DNA of 64,000 nucleotides from Prosthecobacter sp. SYSU 5D2 (GTDB lineage: Bacteria > Verrucomicrobiota > Verrucomicrobiia > Verrucomicrobiales > Verrucomicrobiaceae), in the NCBI RefSeq assembly GCF_039655865.1, contig NZ_JBBYXL010000012.1:124001-188000 (forward strand), written 5' to 3'. The notes beneath the pieces are model-generated. The model was not told the DNA's origin and did no database searches. It saw only the letters and a program-made list of their open reading frames with translations. The translations under genes were made by a program, and so were the position numbers. Of this stretch, positions 18,821 to 26,825 are shown piece after piece (the first letter of the stretch is position 1; every line of letters starts with the position of its first letter).

Positions 18821-19537
18821 ATGTTTTTCATCCGCTTCCTGTCTGTTCCATTGCTGCTTCTCTTGCTGGCGGCCTGCGGAAGCGCGCCCATCCTGACGCA
18901 GCGGAACATCTACGGAGACCGGCCTGGGCCAAAGGGGTTTGACACCGTGATTGTGGATGCCGGCCACGGCGGGCATGACCCGGGAGCCCGTGCCCGTGGC
19001 CTGGTGGAAAAACAACTGGCGCTGGATGTGGCCAAGCGGCTGCGCAGTGAGCTGTGGCCGGGCTTCAAGGTGGTGCTGATGCGGGATGCCGATTACTTTG
19101 TGGAGCTGGACCAGCGCGTGGCCAGGGCCAACCGCTATGGGGATGCCATCCTCGTGAGCATCCACTTTAACTATGGCAGCCGCTCCCGCTCCGGCCCGGA
19201 GACCTATTACTGGCGCAGCGACAGCTATGCCCTGGCCAAACGCGTGCAGCGCAACCTCTCCGCCCTGGCCCCCTATGAAAACGGCAATGCCGGTCTGGTG
19301 CGCCGACGCCTGCGCCTGACCCGCAACCCCGCCCTGCCCTGCATCCTGGTGGAGTGCGGGTATCTGACGAATGCCAATGAGGCCCGGCTCGTGGCGACGT
19401 CCGCGTATCGGGAAAAGCTGGCGGAGGCGATTGCCAGGGCGATCCGCGACCAGGCCCGCGATGGTGATGCCGGCATGGGACCGATCCCGCGTCCCCTTTA
19501 TGCGCCGCCCAGCCGGGCCGGGGATGCGCGGGGGTGA
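18821..19537 (+). CDS. N-acetylmuramoyl-L-alanine amidase (Amidase_3), lipoprotein
   Basis: A 238-residue AmiC-type amidase with a lipoprotein signal (lipobox LAAC, Cys19). The zinc ligands and catalytic glutamate are visible: His49 in DAGHGG, Glu63, His115 in SIHFNYGS and Glu178 in LVECGYLTN. It cleaves the lactyl-peptide bond of peptidoglycan in the periplasm, in septal splitting or cell-wall turnover. The lipid anchor is unusual compared with soluble AmiA/AmiC. The gene follows the zinc-ribbon protein by 36 bp, so the two may be co-transcribed with dusB. Confidence 0.92.
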   Translation: MFFIRFLSVPLLLLLLAACGSAPILTQRNIYGDRPGPKGFDTVIVDAGHGGHDPGARARGLVEKQLALDVAKRLRSELWPGFKVVLMRDADYFVELDQRVARANRYGDAILVSIHFNYGSRSRSGPETYYWRSDSYALAKRVQRNLSALAPYENGNAGLVRRRLRLTRNPALPCILVECGYLTNANEARLVATSAYREKLAEAIARAIRDQARDGDAGMGPIPRPLYAPPSRAGDARG

Positions 19538-19545
19538 GGGGAAAG

Positions 19546-19797
19546 TTATCGTTCTTTGAAAACACGATCATTCTTTTTGCTGAAGTTCCTCAGCAGGAGA
19601 ATCACGGCGACGGTCAAGCCAAACGGCAAGGCGAGGAACGCCGAATTAAACCATTCGGAATCATCAGGTCCCGGCCCATGTTTGCGGTAGAGCGTGTACC
19701 TGAGCAGAACTGTCATCGTTATCATCCCAAACGCCCCCGAGATGGATGCAACAACCATGGCGACTAGGAATCTGAACAGAAACTTCAAAATGGTCAT
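19546..19797 (-). CDS. Small membrane protein, unknown
   Basis: An 83-residue protein starting at the ATG at 19797, with two transmembrane helices (about 4-32 and 55-72) and a short basic C-terminus. The frame is open to 19893, but the extension adds nothing membrane-like. It is convergent with the amidase gene, whose stop codon lies 9 bp away. It is visibly AT-richer than its neighbours. No family is recognised. Confidence 0.55.
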   Translation of the reverse strand: MTILKFLFRFLVAMVVASISGAFGMITMTVLLRYTLYRKHGPGPDDSEWFNSAFLALPFGLTVAVILLLRNFSKKNDRVFKER

Positions 19798-19975
19798 GGT
19801 TTGCCAAACGCTCTGGTTAAGTTTTGTATTTCCTATTCTGACATGGGCTATGCCCAGCCGCCTTAACAAGGTGCGTTTTATATTGGCTAACAAATGATTT
19901 CATCCAAGCGGCTCTTCCCTGTCCCAGGATGAATTCCTCCTGAGCCATAGTGATTGGTGGACCTAATTCAGCTAT

Positions 19976-20006
19976 TGTTGTATTGACAACCGTTGTTAAT
20001 ACAACA
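19976..20006. promoter_or_regulatory. 31-bp palindromic operator/promoter of the MarR gene
   Basis: TGTTGTATT (19976-19984) and AATACAACA (19998-20006) are perfect inverted arms. Between them ACAAC and GTTGT pair around C19991, so 14 of 15 base pairs match. A consensus -35 TTGACA (19983-19988) lies inside it. The most likely -10 is CATAGT (20005-20010) at a 16-bp spacing. This puts the transcript start within about 10 bases of the ATG at 20020. It fits an autoregulatory MarR site. Confidence 0.75.
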
Positions 20007-20019
20007 TAGTTTATGTGCC

Positions 20020-20490
20020 ATGTCGAAAACATCCGTCAGCCAGCTTGAAGACCACCTGGGTTACTGGTTTCGCTGCCTTTCCAACTTTGTTTCGGAAAGC
20101 TTCGCCAGCCGGCTGGCCGGGCATGACATCTCGGTGGCGCAATGGGTGGTGCTCCGTACCCTGTATGACCGGGAGGAGCTGACCCTGAATGAAGCCGCAG
20201 CGCTGGTGGGCGTGGACAAAAGCTCCCTCTCCCGCATGATGGACCGGCTGGAGGCGCGGGGGCTGGTGCAACGGACGGCAGGGGCCGACCGCCGCTCCAT
20301 TGGACTCAACCTGACCACCGCCGCCCGCAAACTCGTGCCGCAACTCGCCGAACTGGCAGATCAAAATGACCGTCAGTTTTTTAAACCGCTCCCTGCCACC
20401 CGACGAAAAGAGCTTCTGCAGACCCTGCAGTTTCTGCTGAAGGAAAACGGCTGGGAACTGCCTGCGCGTGGCAACGACCGCCTGAAGTAA
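20020..20490 (+). CDS. MarR family transcriptional regulator
   Basis: A 156-residue winged-helix regulator. The DNA-binding region contains the helix-turn-helix (LTLNEAAALVGVDKSSLSRMMDRLEARGLV) and the wing (RTAGADRRSIGLNLT). MarR proteins are dimers that release DNA on binding small phenolic or similar ligands. The ATG at 20020 is chosen because it follows a strong promoter; the upstream TTG at 19993 would be inside the operator. The palindrome upstream suggests it represses itself and the DUF1398 gene 28 bp downstream. Confidence 0.9.
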   Translation: MSKTSVSQLEDHLGYWFRCLSNFVSESFASRLAGHDISVAQWVVLRTLYDREELTLNEAAALVGVDKSSLSRMMDRLEARGLVQRTAGADRRSIGLNLTTAARKLVPQLAELADQNDRQFFKPLPATRRKELLQTLQFLLKENGWELPARGNDRLK

Positions 20491-20518
20491 ACCATCCTCC
20501 CCTGCCCCATCCATCTCT

Positions 20519-20920
20519 ATGAATGCCACCCGCATCCTCAAATCCGCCCGCCAGACATTGGCCGGAAAACAATCGTTTCCTGAGGCGGTGGCCTGCTTGA
20601 TGAGTGAAGGCGTCGAATACTACCATGTGGATTATGCGACACTGAAAAAGAGCTTTTATGACGGTGCCGGAGGTGTGGTGACGGCCCCCATCGTTTATGA
20701 AGGCCTGCCGGAGATTGAGGCGGAATTTTCTGCGGCGGATTTGCAGGCAAACATCCGCGACAGCCAGCTTCACGGGCAGAACTTCCGTGACTTCACCCAG
20801 CGGGCCATGAAGGCCGGCGTGCAGAGTTATTATGCCTTTCTGCGCGGTGGCCGCGTGACCTATCTGGGCCGCCAGGGAGACCAGCATGTGGAGTGGTTTC
20901 CTGGGATGAAGCCTGAGTGA
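20519..20920 (+). CDS. DUF1398 family protein (YbcV-like)
   Basis: A 133-residue soluble protein. The sequence, including FPEAVACLMSEGVEYYHVDY and SYYAFLRGGRVTYLGRQGDQHVEWFPG, matches the DUF1398/YbcV family, whose function is unknown. It starts 28 bp after the MarR gene and is probably its regulated target. Confidence 0.85.
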   Translation: MNATRILKSARQTLAGKQSFPEAVACLMSEGVEYYHVDYATLKKSFYDGAGGVVTAPIVYEGLPEIEAEFSAADLQANIRDSQLHGQNFRDFTQRAMKAGVQSYYAFLRGGRVTYLGRQGDQHVEWFPGMKPE

Positions 20921-21060
20921 GTGCTGCAAACCGCACACGATTTCTCCTGCTGAACTGGTCTAACAACAATTGGATCGCGACGGACGGCTGCAAAAACCTG
21001 GCCCTCAAAAACTCTGGCGGGTTTTCAGCCTTCCTGGGTTAGCTTCCACAGCTTGCGAGG

Positions 21061-21280
21061 CGGTAGGGTGGATGTGTTCGGCGCAAATGCGGATCGCAGC
21101 CCCCCGATTTCCTCGCCGAACTATCCGGCTTTCTTTGAAGGTGAGGAGGCTGGCAGGCAGGCGTTTTTTCCGGAAGGCCGTCGCAGGAAAATGGGCACCG
21201 CCGGGGATAGCCGGATAGTTCTGCGGGCGGGCTGTTTCAGGACCACGGAATCATTCTGCGCAGAACACATCCGCCCTACG
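21061..21280. mobile_element. MITE-like long inverted repeat, no coding content
   Basis: Two arms of about 70 bp (21061-21130 and 21209-21280) are imperfect inverted copies of each other. The matching blocks include GTAGGG-y-GGATGTGTTC at the outer ends and AACTATCCGGCT at the inner ends. A 78-bp centre separates them. The element fills most of the 425-bp gap between the DUF1398 gene and the next gene, and contains no plausible gene. It looks like a non-autonomous miniature element or a large dispersed palindrome. No flanking duplication was found. Confidence 0.5.
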
Positions 21281-21345
21281 GCACGGCAGGATGCACACTC
21301 ATTAACCAATCGACGCTATTTGAAATTTGGAGAGTGATGAATACT

Positions 21346-23865
21346 TTACTCATACCGCAACTGGGCGGTGATGACGGCATCGGCATCGCTCACACAGCGG
21401 AGCCAGTAGGCACCGTAGCTGGGGGGAAAGGTGTGCTGGGTTTCCATGCCGGGCTTCACATCGAACTCCTGATATGTCACCCAGAGGCCGGTGCCGGTGA
21501 TGTCCGCCTCGACCCGGATCTTGGCGGCTTTGTCGCTGGTCAGAGTGAGGTGTTTTTGATCATAACCGGTGAAGAGGTAAGGATCGCTGGGGACGCCGGC
21601 GGTGACCGAGGTGTCTTTCCAGGGACCTCCGAAGCCATGCGGTTTGCCGAACTGCCAGAGGTCATCCACCGCACCGGCCCAGAGTGCAGTCTTGCCATCG
21701 CTGGAGCGGATGATGTGCTCGCCAGCAGCATCAGCATGCAGGCCACTGATGACGAGCAGACCGCGATAGCTGGCGTAGTCCTGGATGCGGCGGTTGTGGG
21801 TGGTGACGGGGCGGATTTTGGCGAAGCCGCCGGCATTTTCCGCAGGCAGCTCAAAGAAGGTGCCGCCGGCATTGAAGAGGTCCCGCTCAGTGCAGACCTC
21901 GCGGCAGACGCGCTCCAGGCCTAACAAGCTTTGCTGATCGAAGGCTGCATGGCCGCGCGGCAGGCGCCAGCGGCCTTTGTCATCCACATACAGGATGGAG
22001 GCGGAATCGTATTCCAGCACGCCTTCGGGAATGGCGGCGTTTTTAGAGGTCCAGGCCTGGCCCGCTGGATCGTCCTTGGGGGTAAGGTCAAAGGCGCTGC
22101 CCATGTCATACACGGCGGCCGGCTGGCCGGGGGCGGCGGAGATGAAGCGCAGGGTCCTGAACCCGGCTCCCCGGGCGTGCAGCACACCGCCGGTGACGGC
22201 GGTGTCCTCCGGGGTGGCGATGCCATCAAACATGGCGGCGGCGGTGGCCGGGCGGGCATCGTCGCTGCGATAATGAAAGACGGCGCTGAGCTTGGCTGCA
22301 TCCGTTTTAGCCCGCAGGCGCAGCCAGATGCCGGGAGCATCGGTTGGGAATTCGATCCACCGGCTGCCTTTGGCAGGCAGCGTCAGCGTTTGCTGCTCCT
22401 GCCACTGGCCGTTGCCCTGGAGGTCGGCTTCGATGATGAGATCCACCTCCGCCTCATGGCCGGAAACGAGGTGCAAGGAGCGGTGCGTGTATCCGGCGAA
22501 GAGATAGGGCTCGCTCGGCACGGAGGCTTTGACCTCATCCTCCAGCCACACGGCTCCACGGGCGATGACGGGGCCGAGCGCATCCAGCTTTTCAGGAGCC
22601 ACAAACCAGAGGTTGGACTGGGATTTGCCGGGGCCGGCCAGCTTTCCCTTGGCCTTGCGGACATTGAGAAACTCTTTGTTAGCCGAATCATCGCAGCCAA
22701 GAACCAGTCGGTCGCCCCAGCGGGCGAAGTCGCCGATGACTTTAAGGTAGTTGCTGCGCGGGGCGATGCCTGCGCTGCTGCCGGGGGCAAAGCTGCGCGG
22801 GAACTTCCAAAAGGTGCCGTGCATGGTCATGAGCAATTCTTCCTCCCCAATGTCGCGGATGCGCGGCCACTCGGTGTTCCAGCCATGGGCGCCATCGTAG
22901 CTGTGGCTGGATTTGGGCAAGCGGTAGCTGTACCAGCGCGGAGCGCGGACGCCCTCGTCCGCATTGGAAGTGGCGGCTTCGCCGCGCTGGGAGGAGGAGC
23001 GGACAGGAGTGTCCGCGCTCCGCTCACCACTCAGGCACATGAGGATGAGGGAACGGTGGTCCCAGCCGATGCTCCAGACGGGATCGGTTTCGGGATGTTC
23101 ATTGCCGGTGAGGCCGCCGGGGCCGGTGACTTCGGTGAACTGGTTGCGGCGCACGAGCTGCCAGTCCTGGCCGGGCGTGGTCCACTCGCCCAGGGCACCG
23201 CTAGGGGTAGCGGGATCGGTGAGGACGCGTTTGTCACGGTCGCCATTGTTGGCATAGACCAGGCGGTCGTGGCCGGAATAGAGGCCTTTGCCATGATAAC
23301 CGGGCAGCTCGGAGGCGAGGGTGGCCGGGCGGGTTTCTTTGGAAAAGTCAGGCTTGGGTTTATTACCGTCCTTGATGAGTCCGGTGACCTCCAGGCTGCG
23401 CAGGTCCACCTCGTACAGGCCTTCCTCCATGGTGGCGTAATAGGCCTTGTTGGTGGGATCGGTGAGGTGGCGGGCATTGCCGGTGATCCTGCCAGGCATT
23501 TGGTTAGGCTGGATGACCCGTACCTTCCGCTCCGCATCAATGACGTAGGGGCCGATGAGGAGCTGCTGCGTCTCTTTGTGGATCATGCGGTTGGCCGGCG
23601 TGCCGCCGACGCTCTCCGGCCGGATGATCTGGTGAAGCTCGGGAGTGATTTCGTAAAGCTTGTCGCTGGAGCCGAAGGGCAAATGCGGCCCGTAGGTGAT
23701 GACCCAGAGCCGGTCCGCCCAGGGCACGACGGCCCCGGTGCCGCACTCGCCTTCATGGTTAAACATGGCCAGGTGCGGGTAGATGCCGCTGAGCTGGCGC
23801 GGCTCCTGCGCGGGCAGGGCGATGGCGCAGGCCAGGAGCAGCAGGCTGGTGAGGGCGGATTTCAT
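21346..23865 (-). CDS. Large exported protein, interrupted in frame by a palindromic repeat
   Basis: An 839-residue protein with a signal peptide (MKSALTSLLLLACAIALPAQEP), starting at the ATG at 23865. The N-terminal half has beta-propeller-like short repeats (DRLWVITYGPHLPFGSSDKLYEI and similar). The C-terminal half contains two related blocks, with SEPYLFAGYTHRSLHLVSG at about 447-465 and SDPYLFTGYDQKHLTLTSD at about 765-783, so it has an internal duplication. Residues about 281-310 are encoded by an 86-bp palindromic repeat and look like foreign low-quality sequence. No enzyme motif is seen. It lies alone, divergent from the AraC gene. Confidence 0.75.
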   Translation of the reverse strand: MKSALTSLLLLACAIALPAQEPRQLSGIYPHLAMFNHEGECGTGAVVPWADRLWVITYGPHLPFGSSDKLYEITPELHQIIRPESVGGTPANRMIHKETQQLLIGPYVIDAERKVRVIQPNQMPGRITGNARHLTDPTNKAYYATMEEGLYEVDLRSLEVTGLIKDGNKPKPDFSKETRPATLASELPGYHGKGLYSGHDRLVYANNGDRDKRVLTDPATPSGALGEWTTPGQDWQLVRRNQFTEVTGPGGLTGNEHPETDPVWSIGWDHRSLILMCLSGERSADTPVRSSSQRGEAATSNADEGVRAPRWYSYRLPKSSHSYDGAHGWNTEWPRIRDIGEEELLMTMHGTFWKFPRSFAPGSSAGIAPRSNYLKVIGDFARWGDRLVLGCDDSANKEFLNVRKAKGKLAGPGKSQSNLWFVAPEKLDALGPVIARGAVWLEDEVKASVPSEPYLFAGYTHRSLHLVSGHEAEVDLIIEADLQGNGQWQEQQTLTLPAKGSRWIEFPTDAPGIWLRLRAKTDAAKLSAVFHYRSDDARPATAAAMFDGIATPEDTAVTGGVLHARGAGFRTLRFISAAPGQPAAVYDMGSAFDLTPKDDPAGQAWTSKNAAIPEGVLEYDSASILYVDDKGRWRLPRGHAAFDQQSLLGLERVCREVCTERDLFNAGGTFFELPAENAGGFAKIRPVTTHNRRIQDYASYRGLLVISGLHADAAGEHIIRSSDGKTALWAGAVDDLWQFGKPHGFGGPWKDTSVTAGVPSDPYLFTGYDQKHLTLTSDKAAKIRVEADITGTGLWVTYQEFDVKPGMETQHTFPPSYGAYWLRCVSDADAVITAQLRYE
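22938..23023. repeat. 86-bp palindromic repeat inserted inside a gene
   Basis: GCGGAGCGCGGAC (22938-22950) and GTCCGCGCTCCGC (23011-23023) are perfect 13-bp terminal inverted repeats. Inside are three more hairpins: GCGGACG-CCCT-CGTCCGC, GCGGC-TTC-GCCGC and GCGGACA-GGAG-TGTCCGC. The surrounding reading frame stays open through it. Confidence 0.75.
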
Positions 23866-24011
23866 GGGCCGCAGTTCAGCATGGAGCACCCGCCTGTGAC
23901 AAGCGCGGAGGCTTATGCGTGGATGAAATCGCTTATGAATCAGGAAGCCCGCAAGATGGCCTGGGCGGAGTCCGGGCTTGCGGACGCAGGCGGCTGCGCT
24001 CCGTTAAAAGC

Positions 24012-24893
24012 ATGTCCTCCCCTGCCCTCCTCACGCCCGCGCTCTGGCAGAGCCTGCAATGCGAGTGGCTGTGGGTGTATGACGGGCTGACGCCGAGATC
24101 ACGGGTGTGGTCGCAGAAGATCACGGTGCCGCCGGGAGTACTGTTTGTGCAGAGCGGCCTGGTGAAAATAGATGTGGATGGAAGCGAGATCGTGGTGAAA
24201 CCAGGCCAGGCGTTTCTGACAGCGCCGGGCCAGCGGCGGCAGTGGTTTGAGGAAGGCACGCGTCTGCTGTCCGTGGGCCTGCGCTGCCAGTGGCCGGACG
24301 GTCTGCCGCTCTATCAAACGGGTCTCAATGCGAGCGTACCGGGCCGCCAGGTGAAGGCCCTGCATGAGGCCACGCGCAGACTGTTCACGGAGGTGCATGG
24401 CCGCCGGAAAGAAGTGACTTATCCGGAGGCCACGGCCCCTCGGCAACGCACGCTGGAAGGATGGGCGCGGCATGAGGCGGCTTTTGGGGAATGGTTCGCG
24501 CTCTACGTGGCCACCCTGCACCGGCTTGGCATCGCCCCCATGGCGCGCCAGCGGGCCGGGGACAAGCGGATGGAAAGGCTGCGCGCCTGGCTGCAAGCCT
24601 GTCCGCTGTACCAGGCACCGGATCTGAAAACCGTGGCCCTGGAACTGGACCTGACGCCGCGCCGCGTGCATCAACTGCTGCGGGATGACCTGGGCATGAC
24701 GGCGCAGGTTTATCAGGAGCGTCGCCGCCTGGACCACGCCCGTCAGCGCCTGACGCAGGAGACCACTCCGCTGAAGGAGATCGCCTTTGCCCTGGGCTTC
24801 CGCCACCCGCCGCACTTCACCGCCTGGTTCCGCCGCCACACCGGCATGACGCCGACCGCCTGCCGTGCCGGAGGCGGGCTGGAAGGGGCGTGA
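24012..24893 (+). CDS. AraC family transcriptional regulator
   Basis: A 293-residue regulator. The N-terminal part is a cupin-like sensor domain (about 20-115, with VLFVQSGLVKIDVDG and VVKPGQAFLTAPG). The C-terminal AraC domain (about 190-285) has two helix-turn-helices: LKTVALELDLTPRRVHQLLRDDLGM and LKEIAFALGFRHPPHFTAWFRRHTGMTP. The ATG at 24012 is preferred to in-frame starts from 23919. It is divergent from the large exported protein (147-bp gap), which could be its target. Confidence 0.9.
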   Translation: MSSPALLTPALWQSLQCEWLWVYDGLTPRSRVWSQKITVPPGVLFVQSGLVKIDVDGSEIVVKPGQAFLTAPGQRRQWFEEGTRLLSVGLRCQWPDGLPLYQTGLNASVPGRQVKALHEATRRLFTEVHGRRKEVTYPEATAPRQRTLEGWARHEAAFGEWFALYVATLHRLGIAPMARQRAGDKRMERLRAWLQACPLYQAPDLKTVALELDLTPRRVHQLLRDDLGMTAQVYQERRRLDHARQRLTQETTPLKEIAFALGFRHPPHFTAWFRRHTGMTPTACRAGGGLEGA

Positions 24894-24927
24894 AGGGCGA
24901 GGAGGCGAGCGAATCAGGCCTCAATCC

Positions 24928-24998
24928 CCGCATAAATGCGGTACCTCGAACTCAGACTCAGCCTTCGAAAGGCTGAAACCTGGAGATGAGTCTCTGAG
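24928..24998. repeat. Compound hairpin repeat between AraC and porin genes
   Basis: CCGCAT-AA-ATGCGG (24928-24941) is followed by a second structure in which TCAGCCTT-CGA-AAGGCTGA forms the tip and CTCAGA...TCTCTGAG pairs outside it (24951-24998). There is no T-run on the plus strand. It may be a dispersed repeat in the AraC 3' region. Confidence 0.45.
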
Positions 24999-25003
24999 CA
25001 TCA

Positions 25004-25038
25004 ACAAAAAAGGTGCCGACGCGGGAGCATCGGCACCT
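25004..25038 (-). terminator. Rho-independent terminator of the porin gene
   Basis: AGGTGCCGA (25011-25019) and TCGGCACCT (25030-25038) form the stem. On the minus strand it is followed by a T-run (from the AAAAAA at 25005-25010). Confidence 0.9.
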
Positions 25039-25062
25039 CGGGAATGGATACGCTCGGGTTGA

Positions 25063-26481
25063 TTAAAACCGCAGGGTGGTCTGGATGCCAAGCACGAGGG
25101 CGTCCGGGATGGACTGGGAAGCGAGGGACGCTCCGGCACGCCCACCGGGGTGGAAAACATATTGCAGACTGGCCTGCAGCGTCCACCAGGCGGCCAGTTG
25201 CAGCTTGTAGTTCACCTCGATGACGGCCTCGTAGTCGGCCTCCTGGATGGGGGCAAAGCCGAATGGTACCAGGACGGCATTGATGTCGCGCTGGGCCTTC
25301 GTCACCTCTTCACTGATCTTCAAATAGGAAGCGCCGATGCCAAAGGTATCGTAGTCGCGGCCAGGGATGAGGCCTTTGAAGACCAGACCGCCATCAATGC
25401 CAAACTCGGCCAGGTTGCGATCCGATGGCGCACCGGCCACGCGGAAAAAGCCGACGATCCCCTGCTGCGCCGGGTCATCCCAGCCCTGTTCGCGCCAGAG
25501 CATCTGCTCGGCCAGGAAATAGATCCCATAGTTGCCCTGGTGGATTTCTGGGGCGGCAAGCGGGATCAAAGAAAGTGCCGTCGAGTAGATGTCATAAAAC
25601 TCATCCGTGTGGTAGTAACCGCCGATCTTGTAGTTCCCTGGCAGGCCACGATCATCTTTGCCCTGGTTGAGGCGGAATCCGGTTTCAAAATACATCAGCG
25701 CTCCTTCCTCACTGCGCAGCGCCAGCCGGGTGCCGGAGGAGCTGTCATCCGGATTGCCATCATAAATGGCCGCCTGGATGTAAAATTTCTCCGTCGGCTG
25801 CCACTTCAGCAACACGCCGAGGGACCCGTATGGCGTGGAAGGCAGCGAGTGTGACCCCGGCGGAAACCCTGGGATGTCATACAGGTTAAACGCCATCGTC
25901 GGATAGAAAAACGTCTGGTTCATGAAGTTGATGGACGCCAGGGAGTTATACAGCTCCGGCAGGATGAAATCCCGGTCCACCGACATGAGACCCGCTTTGA
26001 TCACAAACTTGTCATTGAACAGGCTCTGCTCGTAGTAGGCCTGCCAGAGACGGGTATCCGCCGGGAAGTCCACCAGGTTGGTTTTATTCAAATCCCCTAC
26101 ATAGGTATCCGCAAAGGGCCGCCCCTCTAGGGAGACGCCGGAGAGATGAAAATGGCCCCCCTTCCAGAGTCCCAACTTCGTCGTATCCAGGTCCAAAGCC
26201 GCCAGGAAGCCATGCTGATAAGCTGAACCTGCGCGGATGCCACCGCCCAGGTTGGTGGGCATGGAGCCTACATAGAAAAACTCGAATTCCACGCCGTTTT
26301 CTGCCAGCCGTGTTCTGAGGCCGCCCCAGTCTCCCAGCATGTAGTCTTGCATGAAATACTGCTCCAAAGCCGATGGCTCAGAGGTGGGCGGCGGTGGCAT
26401 GGGCTCACCAGCCTGGGAGAAAAAGGCTGTGCTCGCCAGGAGCATGGCCACAATGGAGGATGTCTTGCACGGTGTGTTCAT
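25063..26481 (-). CDS. Carbohydrate porin (OprB family)
   Basis: A 472-residue outer-membrane protein with a signal peptide (1-25) and a C-terminal aromatic residue (TTLRF), as in beta-barrels sorted by BAM. The sequence matches OprB-type carbohydrate-selective porins: an early DYMLGDWGGLRTRLAENGVEF segment and alternating aromatic strands, such as PGNYKIGGYYHTDEF. The gene is monocistronic, with a -10 box upstream and a terminator downstream. It may bring oligosaccharides into the cell for the many exported enzymes encoded nearby. Confidence 0.88.
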   Translation of the reverse strand: MNTPCKTSSIVAMLLASTAFFSQAGEPMPPPPTSEPSALEQYFMQDYMLGDWGGLRTRLAENGVEFEFFYVGSMPTNLGGGIRAGSAYQHGFLAALDLDTTKLGLWKGGHFHLSGVSLEGRPFADTYVGDLNKTNLVDFPADTRLWQAYYEQSLFNDKFVIKAGLMSVDRDFILPELYNSLASINFMNQTFFYPTMAFNLYDIPGFPPGSHSLPSTPYGSLGVLLKWQPTEKFYIQAAIYDGNPDDSSSGTRLALRSEEGALMYFETGFRLNQGKDDRGLPGNYKIGGYYHTDEFYDIYSTALSLIPLAAPEIHQGNYGIYFLAEQMLWREQGWDDPAQQGIVGFFRVAGAPSDRNLAEFGIDGGLVFKGLIPGRDYDTFGIGASYLKISEEVTKAQRDINAVLVPFGFAPIQEADYEAVIEVNYKLQLAAWWTLQASLQYVFHPGGRAGASLASQSIPDALVLGIQTTLRF

Positions 26482-26511
26482 CGGGAGTGAATTGTGATAT
26501 TATTTATAAAT

Positions 26512-26517
26512 ATTATA
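26512..26517 (-). promoter_or_regulatory. -10 box of the porin gene
   Basis: On the minus strand TATAAT (26517-26512) lies in a strongly AT-rich 60-bp stretch, 31 bp before the porin start. No clear -35 was found at 16-18 bp, so it may be activator-dependent. The remaining gap up to miaB (to 26825) shows no gene. Confidence 0.45.
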
Positions 26518-26825
26518 CTTTTATCAAATCTGACAACATTTAATTTGAACAAAAAGTCAGGCTCACTTTTGGACCCAATCTTTACAAGAAAATTCGCCGT
26601 GAGTTGCATCATGCAATGCATGCTTTCGCAACGGTTTTGACCCGCATGGATTAAATTATCATCAGCAGAGCCTGCAATTGCCTGTAAAATATTCCCCCAT
26701 CCATGGGCACATGTTTGTCTGTTTCGCGGATCATTCTTTGCCATGAAAGGCGGCCCGTGCCAGGTTCCAGATCCAGCCAACGGCCAGTTGTCAGGACGGA
26801 GAACCAGGCTATGCTTTGTGCCCCC

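Noticed and set aside
17369-19165. A 598-codon open frame on the minus strand opposite dusB, the zinc-ribbon protein and the amidase.
   Set aside because: The plus-strand genes have clear family motifs throughout; the opposite frame is a shadow produced by high GC and shows no domain.
21931-24090. A 719-codon open frame on the plus strand opposite the large exported protein.
   Set aside because: The minus-strand frame has a signal peptide and a duplicated domain; the other is a GC-rich shadow.
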